A stretch of DNA of 13,984 nucleotides from Candidatus Electrothrix marina. GTDB taxonomy: Bacteria; Desulfobacterota; Desulfobulbia; Desulfobulbales; Desulfobulbaceae. Positions 1 through 7,449 of this stretch are shown here, piece after piece. Location: the NCBI GenBank assembly GCA_004028495.1, contig MTKS01000022.1:1-13984 (forward strand). Direction: 5' to 3'. The notes below the pieces were generated by a model, which searched no databases, was not told the origin of the DNA, and worked only from the letters and a program-made list of their open reading frames with translations. The position numbers and the translations under genes are program-made. How positions within the stretch are numbered: the first letter of the stretch is position 1; each line of letters begins with the position of its first letter.

Positions 1-144
1 AAACCAATCGGCAACAGGCCGGATAAAGGAATAGGCAACCGCAAAACCGACTGCTGCTGCGGACAGAGAGATGATGAGGCAGGAGCGCAGTTCGCCAAGA
101 TGTTCTATAAGAGATTGTTGTGTCAGTGATTCAGGATTACTCAT
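1..144 (-). CDS. tatC: Sec-independent protein translocase TatC (N-terminal 48 residues, cut by window edge)
   Basis: Reading the minus strand from the ATG at 144 gives 48 residues that run off the window. Residues 14-20 read EHLGELR, the conserved TatC N-terminal cytoplasmic motif (HLxELR), whose Glu is part of the twin-arginine signal binding site in the family. It is followed by a hydrophobic stretch from about residue 22 to 41 that would be the first of six TatC membrane helices. TatC is the receptor subunit of the Tat system, which moves folded proteins across the inner membrane. No strong Shine-Dalgarno sequence is seen before this ATG, but the reading starts exactly where TatC homologues start. 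The gene is divergent from the response regulator at 503. The rest of the protein lies outside the window, so integrity cannot be judged. Confidence 0.85.
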   Translation of the reverse strand, partial: MSNPESLTQQSLIEHLGELRSCLIISLSAAAVGFAVAYSFIRPVADWF

Positions 145-181
145 GTTCTATTTTTTTCGTAGGATTAATTTTTTGATCATA

Positions 182-210
182 AGCATACCCTATTCATAAC
201 TTGATGTTAA
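182..210 (-). promoter_or_regulatory. Candidate sigma-70 promoter for tatC
   Basis: On the minus strand, TTAACA (-35, bases 205-210) is followed after 17 bases by TATGCT (-10, bases 182-187). This lies about 40 bases upstream of the tatC ATG. Matches to consensus are 5/6 and 4/6. It is a prediction from sequence alone. Confidence 0.4.
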
Positions 211-221
211 GACTTTTCCTG

Positions 222-325
222 TTTTCTTGCTGTAATCGCTGTTTATCATCTGTGCTTTGCCGTGTAGTGTTCTGAGATAGTGATTGACGTAATGGTCAAT
301 CCATTGATAGATTACAGCAAGTAAA
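222..325. repeat. Nested inverted repeat in the tatC / response-regulator intergenic region
   Basis: The 145-502 stretch has no gene. Inside it, CTTGCTGTAATC at 226-237 is matched perfectly by its reverse complement at 310-321, and a run of T outside the left arm can pair with A outside the right arm after a one-base bulge. Nested within is a second perfect hairpin: GATTGAC at 282-288 and GTCAATC at 295-301 around a 6-base loop. The unit could be a regulatory RNA fold, a cruciform or a degenerate miniature element. The rest of 322-502 holds only the Shine-Dalgarno AGAGGA at 486-491 for the next gene. Confidence 0.55.
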
Positions 326-502
326 AGCGGCATAAAAGCTGCGATACTGCGTCGGGCTCGTATGAAATTTATATTAAGGAAGGGCTGTGATCGTCTCCGG
401 GAAAAGAAATTGCTCCCTATGTTTTCGGTTCCCCTCCTTTTGCAAGAAATTTGACGAAGAGCAAAGAAGTAGAGCGAAGTTAATTAGAGGAACGACATAC
501 CC

Positions 503-1864
503 ATGCCCCGTATTCTTATTGTAGATGACGAGTTAAGTATGCGTGATTTTCTCAAAATTTTGTTTGAGAATGAGGGCTACGAAGTCTCTGTCGCGCCGGA
601 TGCGGCCACAGCGTTGGACGTTGCTGTGAAAGATCCGTTTGATGCTGTTATTACGGATATTCGTATGCCCGGCATGAACGGTCTTGAACTGCTGGCGGAG
701 CTGAAACGGCATTTTCCTGATTTACCGGTAATTATGATCACTGCTTATGCCTCGCCCGATGATGCTGTACAGGCAATGAGGCAGGGTGCCTTTGATTATA
801 TTACCAAGCCGTTTCATGTTGATGAACTGAAGAATGTCATCAGGACGGCGGTTCAGCGCAAAGCATCGGCGGAAAGGAACGAGACAGGAGAGACCTTTTC
901 GGGAATCATCGGGTCCAGCCCGGAAATGCTGCGAATTTTCGATCTGATCAGGCGAGTGGCACCCACCCCGGCCAGTGTGCTTATCTACGGTGAATCCGGG
1001 ACCGGAAAGGAACTGGTCGCCAAGGCCCTTCATGAGCATTCCAAGGTTGCTGCAAATCCCTTTGTTCCGATCACATGCAGTGCTATACCGGAAAGTCTCC
1101 TTGAAAGCGAACTCTTCGGCCATGTCAAAGGCTCCTTTACAGGTGCTGTGGCTGATAAACCCGGGCTTTTTCAGCAGGCTGATTCAGGCACGGCCTTTCT
1201 TGATGAAATCGGCGAGCTTACGCCGATAATCCAGACCAAGCTTTTGCGGGTGCTTCAGGAGCGTGAGTTCATGCCGGTGGGGTCGACAAAGACAAAGCAG
1301 GTTAATGTCCGTATTATCTCCGCAACCAATCGGAATCTGGAAGACGAAATCATGGAAAAACGTTTCCGGGAAGACCTCTTCTACCGTCTGGCTGTTGTGC
1401 CGATCCGGGTACCGCCGCTCAGAGAGCGCAAAGGCGATGTTCCGTTGCTGGTGGATTATTTCCTGAAAAAATATTCCGAACTGCTCGGCAAAGAAGTACA
1501 GACCATTTCTTCTTACGGTCTGGAAGTTTTGATGGACTACAACTTCCCGGGCAATGTGCGGGAATTGGAGAATATCATTGAGCGCGGGGTGGCCCTTGAA
1601 GCATCCAATATTATTCTTCCGGAAAGTCTTATCCTTTCCCGGAAAGAGAAGCCGGGCCTACAGAAAGAACCCTTATTTGTCGGAGCACAGGATGAGCGGG
1701 AACTGTTTGATCGGGGGATGGAGGATATCCTGATTGACTTGGAGACCAGAATGATTAAGCATGCGCTTGAAGCGGCTGAAGGCTCGAAAATGCGGGCTGC
1801 TGAACTGTTGAAGATCAGTTTCAGATCTTTGCGGTATAAGACGAAAAAATACGAGATGGATTGA
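503..1864 (+). CDS. Sigma-54-dependent NtrC-family response regulator, PilR-like
   Basis: 453 residues with the full NtrC-class layout. Residues 1-120 are a receiver domain with acidic pair D8/D9, phospho-acceptor D52 in TDIRMPG, T80 and K102. Residues 134-370 are the AAA+ sigma-54 interaction domain: Walker A GESGTGKE at 163-170, sigma-54 contact loop GSFTGA at 210-215 (usually GAFTGA), and Walker B GTAFLDEIG at 229-237. The last ~35 residues are a Fis-type helix-turn-helix. Phosphorylation by a partner kinase would allow ATP-driven opening of sigma-54 promoters. The histidine kinase follows directly, its start 80 bases after this stop, so the two form an operon. The six-helix kinase type and overall look resemble PilR/PilS of type IV pilus control, but regulon identity is inference. 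The start is supported by AGAGGA 11 bases upstream. Confidence 0.9.
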   Translation: MPRILIVDDELSMRDFLKILFENEGYEVSVAPDAATALDVAVKDPFDAVITDIRMPGMNGLELLAELKRHFPDLPVIMITAYASPDDAVQAMRQGAFDYITKPFHVDELKNVIRTAVQRKASAERNETGETFSGIIGSSPEMLRIFDLIRRVAPTPASVLIYGESGTGKELVAKALHEHSKVAANPFVPITCSAIPESLLESELFGHVKGSFTGAVADKPGLFQQADSGTAFLDEIGELTPIIQTKLLRVLQEREFMPVGSTKTKQVNVRIISATNRNLEDEIMEKRFREDLFYRLAVVPIRVPPLRERKGDVPLLVDYFLKKYSELLGKEVQTISSYGLEVLMDYNFPGNVRELENIIERGVALEASNIILPESLILSRKEKPGLQKEPLFVGAQDERELFDRGMEDILIDLETRMIKHALEAAEGSKMRAAELLKISFRSLRYKTKKYEMD

Positions 1865-1944
1865 ATTTAGGGAAAAAGAAAACAAAAGGCTGCCGACCGG
1901 AGTTTTTCATCCGCCATTCTGAAGAAGAATATGAAGAAAATATT

Positions 1945-3699
1945 ATGTCTATAAACAAACTTATCAATGATTTGAAACCCATACAGGATTCCAGGGAACA
2001 GCTGCGTCGCCATCTGGTCTGGATGATCATGACAAGGGTGATACTTTTTACGCTGCTGATCGCTGTGACAGTGGTCCTGCAGAGTTTGGGGCGTAATGTC
2101 ATTCTGCCTCCCAATGCTGTGACTATGGCTTTTCTCTCCGTGGTGTTTATTTACTCTATCGGATCTGCAGGGCTTTTGCAGACAAAAAAAAGTCATTTTA
2201 CTCGGTTCGGGCTTATTCAGGTTCTTTCGGATACGGTCTTTTCCGCCTTATTGGTGCTGGGCACCGGATGCAGCCAATCTATCTTCAGGCCGATTTTTAT
2301 CTTTCCTGTCCTTATCGGGGGATTGAATCTGAATCGGATCGGGGGGCTTTTGGCCGCCACAGCTTCTTCTGTCTTATACGGGGCGATTCTTCTCTGCGAG
2401 TATTTGGAATATATTCCTCCTTTTTATTCCCATACCAATTATATTCCTCCGGATTATTTTCTTGATATTGTGAATAAATTTGCGGTTTATGTTGTGCTTT
2501 TTTTTGCTATCGGTCTGTCGAGCAGTATTGTCGCCGCAAGGCTGCGCAAGACTGAAGACGCGCTTTCCAGGACATCAGTACAGTTTGATCGTCTCAGTCT
2601 CCTGTATAAACAAGTTTTTGACGATATAAATACCGGCATCATCACTGTTGACGGCAGAAATTTAGTCACTTCCTGCAATCTTGCCTTTGAAAAAATAACA
2701 GGCTTTTCTGCCGAGAAGATTATCGGCCTTCCTTTTGATGGTTTTTTTCCGGCAATGATTCTCACGGAACATGATGAGAGCAGGCAGGCGGTTGATCTTG
2801 CACGACAGGACGGGAGGCTGACCCGGGTCAGGTTTACCCTGGCGCAGCTGAATCTTCCGCCTGACCCTGATATACAAGGTGACCTGCAAGCTGATCAGGA
2901 AGATGCACGCTGCAAGGTGATCACTATGCAGGATATCAGCTTATTGGAAAAGATGGAGCAGCAGGTCAGAGACAGTGAAAAAATGGCGACCATCGGTGAA
3001 TTGAGCGGCGGTATCGCCCATGATTTTCGTAATCCCTTGGCAGCTATTTCCGGATCTGCTCAGATTTTGAGTGTCCATACCAGAGAGCGGCAGAAAGAGT
3101 CCGACGATCCGATCATCAGCACCAACCGACATCTCACAGATATTATCCTGCGCGAATCAGACAGGATGGAGAAGACGATTAATGATTTTCTTCAGTTTTC
3201 ACATCCCAAAGAGCTGGATCCGGAATGGTTTAATCTGAAACGGGTGGTTGTCGATGCTGTCCGGCAGATACAGGGCAAGAAATCGCGCTATCCAGGGTGT
3301 ACTATAACGGCTGATATTCCGGAAAATCTTGATTGCTGGGGAGACAGGCAGCTGGTGCAGATTATTCTGGTGCATCTCCTGGAAAACAGTTGCTTTGCCT
3401 CGGCGCACAGTACGGAGCCGATTATTATTCAGGTGCGGGAGGAACAGGAGAAAGGGCAGTCCTGTCTTTGCATTGCGGTCATTGATCAGGGCATCGGCAT
3501 TGCAGACGAAATTCGGGATAAGGTGTTCACCCCTTTTGTTTCCGGTCGGGAGGACAGTGCCGGGCTCGGGCTGGCTATTGTTCAACAGTTTGTTGAACAG
3601 CACGGCGGTACAGTGACGCTGTTGGAGCCGGAACAGGGCTGTATTGTCGAAATACGGCTGCCTCTTCCGGCTTCAACAGAGGATGAAGAAATAGGTTGA
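1945..3699 (+). CDS. Membrane sensor histidine kinase, PilS-like (6 TM, PAS, HisKA, HATPase)
   Basis: 584 residues from the ATG at 1945; an in-frame TTG at 1861 would add 28 hydrophilic residues but overlaps the regulator stop and has no clear ribosome site. Six hydrophobic helices lie in roughly the first 190 residues. A PAS domain follows (start near DDINTGIITVDG, with the ITGFSAEKIIG signature). The dimerisation domain contains IAHDFRNPL with the phospho-acceptor His at residue 359 (bases 3019-3021). The ATPase domain has an N-box (LLENS), G1 box DQGIGI and G2 box SAGLGLAIV. It would autophosphorylate and pass phosphate to D52 of the upstream regulator. Layout matches PilS-type kinases. 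The stop lies 7 bases from the stop of convergent murA, with no clear terminator hairpin between them. Confidence 0.88.
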   Translation: MSINKLINDLKPIQDSREQLRRHLVWMIMTRVILFTLLIAVTVVLQSLGRNVILPPNAVTMAFLSVVFIYSIGSAGLLQTKKSHFTRFGLIQVLSDTVFSALLVLGTGCSQSIFRPIFIFPVLIGGLNLNRIGGLLAATASSVLYGAILLCEYLEYIPPFYSHTNYIPPDYFLDIVNKFAVYVVLFFAIGLSSSIVAARLRKTEDALSRTSVQFDRLSLLYKQVFDDINTGIITVDGRNLVTSCNLAFEKITGFSAEKIIGLPFDGFFPAMILTEHDESRQAVDLARQDGRLTRVRFTLAQLNLPPDPDIQGDLQADQEDARCKVITMQDISLLEKMEQQVRDSEKMATIGELSGGIAHDFRNPLAAISGSAQILSVHTRERQKESDDPIISTNRHLTDIILRESDRMEKTINDFLQFSHPKELDPEWFNLKRVVVDAVRQIQGKKSRYPGCTITADIPENLDCWGDRQLVQIILVHLLENSCFASAHSTEPIIIQVREEQEKGQSCLCIAVIDQGIGIADEIRDKVFTPFVSGREDSAGLGLAIVQQFVEQHGGTVTLLEPEQGCIVEIRLPLPASTEDEEIG

Positions 3700-3706
3700 C
3701 CGGCAA

Positions 3707-4990
3707 TTAACCGGCGATCTGCTCTATCTCGGCACCGACGCGGCGGAGTTTCTCCACCATGTTTTCATACCCCCGTTCAAGATGATATATTCTTGATATT
3801 TCCGTTATACCTGACGCGGAAAGTCCGGCGACGACAAGAGAGGCCGAGGCCCGCAGATCTGTGGCCATCATGGGTGCCCCTATGAGTTTATTGCGGGCGA
3901 TTCCGTTGATAACCGCCGTGGCTCCGTCAATATTGATTTTTGCTCCCAGACGTTGCAGCTCGGCAACATGCATGAAGCGATTTTCAAAAATTGTTTCATG
4001 GATAATGGAAGTTCCGTTGCACTGGATCATCAGGGCCATGAATTGGGCCTGGAGATCTGTGGGAAATCCGGGGTAGGGCATGGTGGTGATGTTAACAGCC
4101 TGTAAAGGACAGCTGTGCCCCTGATCATTAAGAGGGCAGGAGGCGATGATACTGCTTTTTTTTGCCTCTATGGTCATGCCGACAGCTTGAAGCTTTTCTA
4201 TGAGGACCGGCAGGTGTGAGGGATCACAGTCGGTGATTTCGAGTTCTCCGCCTGTGGCCCCGACGGCTATGGCATAGGTGCCCGCCTCGATGCGATCCGG
4301 GATAATTGTGGCCTCAGTGGCCTGTAACGAGGCAACACCGATTACGGTGAGGCAATCCGTGTCCCGGCCTTCAATCCGTGCTCCCATTGCGGTGAGCATG
4401 TCAATGAGATTGCCCACCTCGGGTTCTTTGGCCGCATTGCGGATGATCGTTGTTCCGGTTGCCTTGACCGAGGCCATGAGCACGTTTTCTGTCCCGGTGA
4501 CCGAAGGAATATCAAAATACATCGTGTTGCCGGTCAGCGAACCCTGAACCCGCGCTTCCACGTAGCCGCTCTCAAGATGGGTGACTGCGCCGAGCTGCTC
4601 AAAACCGCGCAAATGGAAATTGATGGGCCGGGCACCGATGGCGCAGCCGCCGGGCAGAGAGACCCGAGCGTGGCCTGTCCGTGTGAGCAGAGGCCCCAGG
4701 ACCAGAACCGAAGCCCGCATGGTCTTGACCAGATCGTAGGGAGCTTCCGCGCCGGTCAGGTCGGTTGTGTTGATCTGCACGGAACCGCCGGACCGTTCCC
4801 ATGTTGCTCCTAAAGTCTGGAGAAGCATGAGCATGGTGCGGGTGTCGCGGAGATCCGGGACGTTGTGGAGGGTGTAGGTTCCCGGAGTCAGCAGGGTGGC
4901 GGCCAGCAGGGGGAGTGCTGCATTTTTTGCCCCGCTGACCTTGATGCTTCCCCGTAAAGGGCGTCCGCCGTTGATTCGTATCTTATCCAT
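3707..4990 (-). CDS. murA: UDP-N-acetylglucosamine 1-carboxyvinyltransferase
   Basis: 427 residues, the normal MurA length. MurA transfers enolpyruvate from PEP to UDP-GlcNAc, the first committed step of peptidoglycan synthesis, in the cytoplasm. Visible hallmarks: the N-terminal GAKNAALP motif with catalytic K22 and N23; the flexible-loop Cys at 116 in [11 protein letters not shown], the residue fosfomycin alkylates; and [13 protein letters not shown], containing the conserved substrate Asp. The Cys form rather than the Asp variant predicts fosfomycin sensitivity at the target level. It stands alone, convergent with the kinase gene and with its own promoter about 130 bases upstream. No frame defect is seen. 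Confidence 0.96.
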   Translation of the reverse strand: MDKIRINGGRPLRGSIKVSGAKNAALPLLAATLLTPGTYTLHNVPDLRDTRTMLMLLQTLGATWERSGGSVQINTTDLTGAEAPYDLVKTMRASVLVLGPLLTRTGHARVSLPGGCAIGARPINFHLRGFEQLGAVTHLESGYVEARVQGSLTGNTMYFDIPSVTGTENVLMASVKATGTTIIRNAAKEPEVGNLIDMLTAMGARIEGRDTDCLTVIGVASLQATEATIIPDRIEAGTYAIAVGATGGELEITDCDPSHLPVLIEKLQAVGMTIEAKKSSIIASCPLNDQGHSCPLQAVNITTMPYPGFPTDLQAQFMALMIQCNGTSIIHETIFENRFMHVAELQRLGAKINIDGATAVINGIARNKLIGAPMMATDLRASASLVVAGLSASGITEISRIYHLERGYENMVEKLRRVGAEIEQIAG

Positions 4991-5121
4991 TGTGCTTAGT
5001 AGTAATTATGCTGTTATGGGCCGGGAGCGGCTGCTCATGATTTTCGGCAGGATGTTTACCCTGTGGTCAATCGATTTTCATCTTTCTTCGCAAGGTAACC
5101 GTTGAGTTGATGCGAACTGCC

Positions 5122-5150
5122 ATCCTAAAAAGCGACGGTCTTTTTGTCAA
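5122..5150 (-). promoter_or_regulatory. Sigma-70 promoter for murA
   Basis: On the minus strand, a perfect TTGACA (bases 5145-5150) is followed after exactly 17 bases by TAGGAT (bases 5122-5127, 4/6 match). It points at murA and would give a leader of about 120 bases. The 4991-5406 intergenic stretch otherwise holds the divergent promoter at 5290 and no credible gene. Confidence 0.6.
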
Positions 5151-5289
5151 GGCAATCGGAGGATGGATCAGACCGGGGATTGTAAACTTTGGTGAAATAT
5201 TGACAAAAAGATGCATACCGCGCGGTGCGGCAGAGGCCGAAATTATGCGGTATCCTGAGGTGGAAGTATACCGTCTCGTTTTCCGGTGC

Positions 5290-5317
5290 TTGACAAGGAA
5301 AGATTTTACCATATACA
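5290..5317 (+). promoter_or_regulatory. Sigma-70 promoter for the triple-repeat secreted protein
   Basis: TTGACA at 5290-5295, a 16-base spacer, then TATACA at 5312-5317. The predicted start of transcription near 5324 would give a leader of about 80 bases. A perfect 10-base palindrome, ACCATATGGT, sits at 5341-5350 in that leader and could be an operator; its function is unknown. Confidence 0.55.
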
Positions 5318-5406
5318 GTTGAGCTAGATATCCACCACATACCATATGGTCTATTTCCTGCCTTCAGTGGCATGAACCATCCTGGTCCGTTCATGGAGAG
5401 GTACAG

Positions 5407-6117
5407 ATGAAGAGCGTTATTGTGTTTTGTGCAATCATGTTTTGTGCGATCATATTGCGTACAGGACAGGCTGCAGCAGTTATTAAAGACTGCGGGGAGC
5501 TGAAGTCCGAGATAGCTGCAAAGCTGGATGCCGCCGGTATCTCTCCGTCTGTTCTTGCTGTTGTGGATAAGGACTGGGCAGGTGCCGGAAAAATAGTAGG
5601 CAGCTGCGAGAACGGAACAAAGAGGATAGTGCGTATTCCGGCAGCCGGTCCTGTGTCCGGGGACGGGCAGGCGGATATACCCTCCCGCCCCTCCGTAACA
5701 TTTGCGTACGGTATTAAAGACTGTGAAGAGCTGAAGTCCGAGATAGCTGCAAAAATGGCTGCCGCAGGCGTATCCTCGTTTTTTCTTGCCATTGTGGACA
5801 AGGACAGGAAAGGTGCCGGAAAAATACTGGGGAGCTGTGAGAACGGAACAAAGAGGATAGTTCGTGCTCCCGTAGTCGATAGCGCGTCCGGGATTGAGCA
5901 GGCATATGTGAAGAGGTGGCCGGCAGACGCCCCCTCCGTATCACTTGCATATGGTATCAAGGACTGCGGAGAGCTGAAGTCCGAGATAGCTGCAAAGCTG
6001 GTCGCCGCAGGCGTATCATCGTTTCATCTTGCCATTGTGGATAAGGACAGGACAGGTGGTGGAAAGATAGTGGGGAGCTGTGAGAATGGAACAAAGAGGA
6101 TTATCCGCCGGAAATAG
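5407..6117 (+). CDS. Secreted protein with three tandem DUF1161-like domains
   Basis: 236 residues. Residues 1-24 are a signal peptide (Met-Lys, hydrophobic core, cleavage expected after QAAA), so the product should be periplasmic or exported. The mature part is three near-identical domains at residues 26-76, 103-153 and 184-234. Each has KDC(G/E)ELKSEIAAK near the start and VGSCENGTKRI or LGSCENGTKRI near the end. Each has just two cysteines 38 residues apart (29/67, 106/144, 187/225), likely one disulfide per domain. The domain resembles DUF1161, a small periplasmic family of unknown function usually found as one copy per protein; that match is from memory. DNA units start at 5482, 5713 and 5956 and share long identical stretches, pointing to recent duplication. 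Linkers also share PSV(T/S)(F/L)AYG. Start supported by GGAGAGG at 5395-5401. Confidence 0.8.
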   Translation: MKSVIVFCAIMFCAIILRTGQAAAVIKDCGELKSEIAAKLDAAGISPSVLAVVDKDWAGAGKIVGSCENGTKRIVRIPAAGPVSGDGQADIPSRPSVTFAYGIKDCEELKSEIAAKMAAAGVSSFFLAIVDKDRKGAGKILGSCENGTKRIVRAPVVDSASGIEQAYVKRWPADAPSVSLAYGIKDCGELKSEIAAKLVAAGVSSFHLAIVDKDRTGGGKIVGSCENGTKRIIRRK

Positions 6118-6195
6118 CAAACTGCGTACTGTGTGGCGACTTGGGGAACCTCAGCCAGTAGCTAGGCTCGTATGGCAACTCGTCTGCGTTGAGGC

Positions 6196-6299
6196 GTAGC
6201 GGGAGAAAAGACAACAGGTCCAGCTTATCAAAAAGGCAGGCCCCATCATGGGGTCAAGCCAAAGACCCCCTTGATATTTTGCTCACCCTGCCGGGCTAC
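6196..6299. repeat. Repeat B, copy 1 (MITE-like palindromic repeat)
   Basis: This ~104-base segment matches those at 7852-7953 and 9404-9500, plus a half copy at 11853-11902. Shared blocks include GACAACAGGTCCAGCTTA, CAAGCCAAAGACCCCCTT and ATATTTTGC(C/T)CA. An internal hairpin CCCCA-TCA-TGGGG marks the centre. The ends are inverted but degraded here (GTAGC at the left, GGGCTAC at the right). The rest of 6118-6369 holds no gene that I can support. Confidence 0.7.
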
Positions 6300-6369
6300 C
6301 AAGCTTGCTTTTTCAAACAAAAAGATATAAGTTGCTATGTAATGGGAACATTTTCAACGAGGTGTACAA

Positions 6370-6573
6370 ATGGAACAGGTTCAGTATATTTCAAATGCAA
6401 ACAGCAAGGTTACCGGGGTTATTGTTCCGATAGACCTGTGGCGGGAGATTGAGTCGGAGCGAGAAACCGCCCGGCTGTTGCAAAGCGAAAACATGAAACG
6501 CCGATTACTGGAAGCAAAAAATCGCAAAGAAGGGATTCCTCTCGACGATGTCTGCACACAGCTTGGAATTTGA
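6370..6573 (+). CDS. YefM/Phd-like antitoxin of a type II TA pair
   Basis: 67 residues, intact. It is preceded by GAGGTG at 6359-6364, five bases before the ATG. The N-terminal half (YISNANSKVTGVIVPIDLW) looks like a short beta/alpha DNA-binding start. The C-terminal half is a charged helix (SENMKRRLLEAKNRKEG) of the kind that wraps a YoeB-type toxin in YefM-like antitoxins. Its 3' end overlaps the toxin start at 6548 by 26 bases, the usual translational coupling in these operons. The usual job is to bind and neutralise the toxin and repress the shared promoter. Family assignment rests mainly on the YoeB partner; the antitoxin sequence alone is less diagnostic. Confidence 0.7.
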   Translation: MEQVQYISNANSKVTGVIVPIDLWREIESERETARLLQSENMKRRLLEAKNRKEGIPLDDVCTQLGI

Positions 6574-6810
6574 TCCGTCAGCTTTTGACGATCTGACGTG
6601 GTGGATTGAAAAGGACCGGAAAAATCCTTGCGGATCATGAAGCTGGTCAAAGAGGTTCAGATAAATCCTTTTCAGGGAACCGGTAAGCCGGAACCGCTGA
6701 AACATGAGCTGTCCGGTTGCTGGTCTCGCAGGATTGACAAAGAGCATCGTCTGGTTTACGAAGTGCAGGAAGATAAAATCAGAATCCTTGCCTGCCGCTA
6801 CCACTATTAA
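6548..6810 (+). pseudogene. yoeB: YoeB-type mRNA interferase toxin, broken by a one-base frameshift
   Basis: From the ATG at 6548 the frame reads MSAHSLEFDPSAFDDLTWWI and stops at TGA 6638-6640 after 30 codons. One frame over, the rest of a YoeB follows to 6810: [11 protein letters not shown], then [32 protein letters not shown] and the C-terminal CRYHY. The catalytic residues known for YoeB (Glu in KPEPLK, Arg in SRRI, terminal His-Tyr) are all kept. The break sits at five A residues, 6620-6624; restoring a sixth A gives D-R-K-K-S-L-R-I-M, an ordinary YoeB sequence. So a single base loss in an A-tract separates this from a full 87-residue toxin. It could be a real mutation, a slippery switch or a sequencing error. 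Confidence 0.85.
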
Positions 6811-6838
6811 CCCCTCCCTCCTTAACCGCAGTTTTTCT

Positions 6839-6985
6839 CTACACAAAACCCGCGTTTACAATACTCTCAGGCACTGAAAAAGGATGCTTTTGCCGTGTCC
6901 GTTCAATTGTCTGCCGCAATATTTTCCGGCATTCCGGTTTATCGAAAAGATGCCGCCGCCGGAAGGTCACCGCCGGGATGACATG
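6839..6985 (-). pseudogene. Fragment of REP-associated tyrosine transposase (RAYT), N-terminal part
   Basis: On the minus strand the frame reads VIPAVTFRRRHLF, then DKPECRKILRQTIERTRQKHPF, and then diverges before a stop at 6839-6841. This corresponds to about residues 12-45 of RAYT (Y1 transposases that mobilise REP repeats), which typically read TVVTYRRRPLF...R..L...I..TR...PF. The HUH and catalytic Tyr regions are absent. It starts inside repeat A copy 1, as expected for a RAYT gene flanked by its own REP. A related fragment lies at 10270-10431. Family assignment is by eye. Confidence 0.55.
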
Positions 6986-7110
6986 AGGTTTCCGCACCCG
7001 GTGTTGAAACACCGGGCTATTATCGGCAGTCCCTACGGGACGCTGTTTTCCGGACGCCTTCGCCCCGGAGGGGCAATCGAAAATAGCCCACCGTTTTAAC
7101 GGTGGGTAGC
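6952..7110. repeat. Repeat A, copy 1 (159-bp REP-like palindromic repeat)
   Basis: It aligns without gaps to 7698-7856 with about ten mismatches by hand count. It contains three strong hairpins: CCCGGTGT-TGAA-ACACCGGG at 6997-7016, GCCCC-GGA-GGGGC near 7062-7074, and CCCACCGTT-TT-AACGGTGGG at 7087-7106. This is the style of REP elements mobilised by RAYT transposases. Its left end contains the start of a RAYT reading frame on the minus strand. Together with the RAYT fragment it fills the gene-free stretch 6811-7142. Confidence 0.8.
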
Positions 7111-7142
7111 GGCTTAGAACCAAGCCCAAAATCCGCATCTGC

Positions 7143-7172
7143 TTGACATGGAGCATACCATCCACTTAGAAT
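7143..7172 (+). promoter_or_regulatory. Sigma-70 promoter for the DUF4160/DUF2442 pair
   Basis: TTGACA at 7143-7148 (6/6), an 18-base spacer, then TAGAAT at 7167-7172 (5/6). The -10 box lies about 50 bases before the ATG at 7222. Confidence 0.6.
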
Positions 7173-7221
7173 ACGCAGGATGAACTATTCAAAGTCAATT
7201 TGAACTGAGAGAAAATATACC

Positions 7222-7449
7222 ATGCCCAGAATCGCATTTTTTTTTGGAATTTCGATTTATATGTATATGGACGACCACGGTGTTCCTCACTGTCACGGAG
7301 TTTACGGTGATTATGCCGGGTCTTTCAGTTTGGAAAACGGAGAACGAATTGCCGGAGAAATGCCACCCAAACAGGAAAGAAAAATCAAAGAATTCATCTC
7401 GGCGAACAGAGAAGATTTAATGGAGGCATGGCATGACCTCAGCAAGTAA
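7222..7449 (+). CDS. DUF4160 family small protein
   Basis: 75 residues beginning MPRIAFFFGISIYMYMDDHG, with the DUF4160 pattern: P-x-I near the start, then a (D)DHGxPHxH block (here DDHGVPHCHGVYG), then a helix ending near EAWHDLSK. The conserved His and Asp could bind metal, but no biochemical role is established to my knowledge. DUF4160 genes are typically followed by a DUF2442 gene, as here, and the pair is often listed as a putative TA-like module. The 3' end overlaps the next start by 17 bases. The Shine-Dalgarno is weak (GAGAGA at 7206-7211). Confidence 0.75.
   Translation: MPRIAFFFGISIYMYMDDHGVPHCHGVYGDYAGSFSLENGERIAGEMPPKQERKIKEFISANREDLMEAWHDLSK

Noticed and set aside
1861..1944. 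TTG start at 1861 for the histidine kinase
   Set aside because: The extra 28 residues are low-quality hydrophilic sequence before the first membrane helix, and the TTG overlaps the regulator stop; the ATG at 1945 gives a normal PilS-type N-terminus.
3697..3720. Possible bidirectional terminator (CCGG...CCGG) between the kinase gene and murA
   Set aside because: The stem is only four base pairs with no T-run on either side.
5107..5322. 71-codon plus-strand frame upstream of the triple-repeat gene
   Set aside because: It starts at a non-ATG codon with no ribosome site, crosses the murA and DUF1161-gene promoters and shows no domain.
5391..5960. Long minus-strand open frame (189 codons) opposite the triple-repeat gene
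   Set aside because: It mirrors the repeats of the plus-strand gene, has no ribosome site and no recognisable domain; the plus strand has a signal peptide, promoter and Shine-Dalgarno.
6839..7165. 108-codon minus-strand frame read as one gene
   Set aside because: Its N-terminal half is translation of repeat A hairpins; only the RAYT-like part after about 6985 has protein character, so it is called a fragment.
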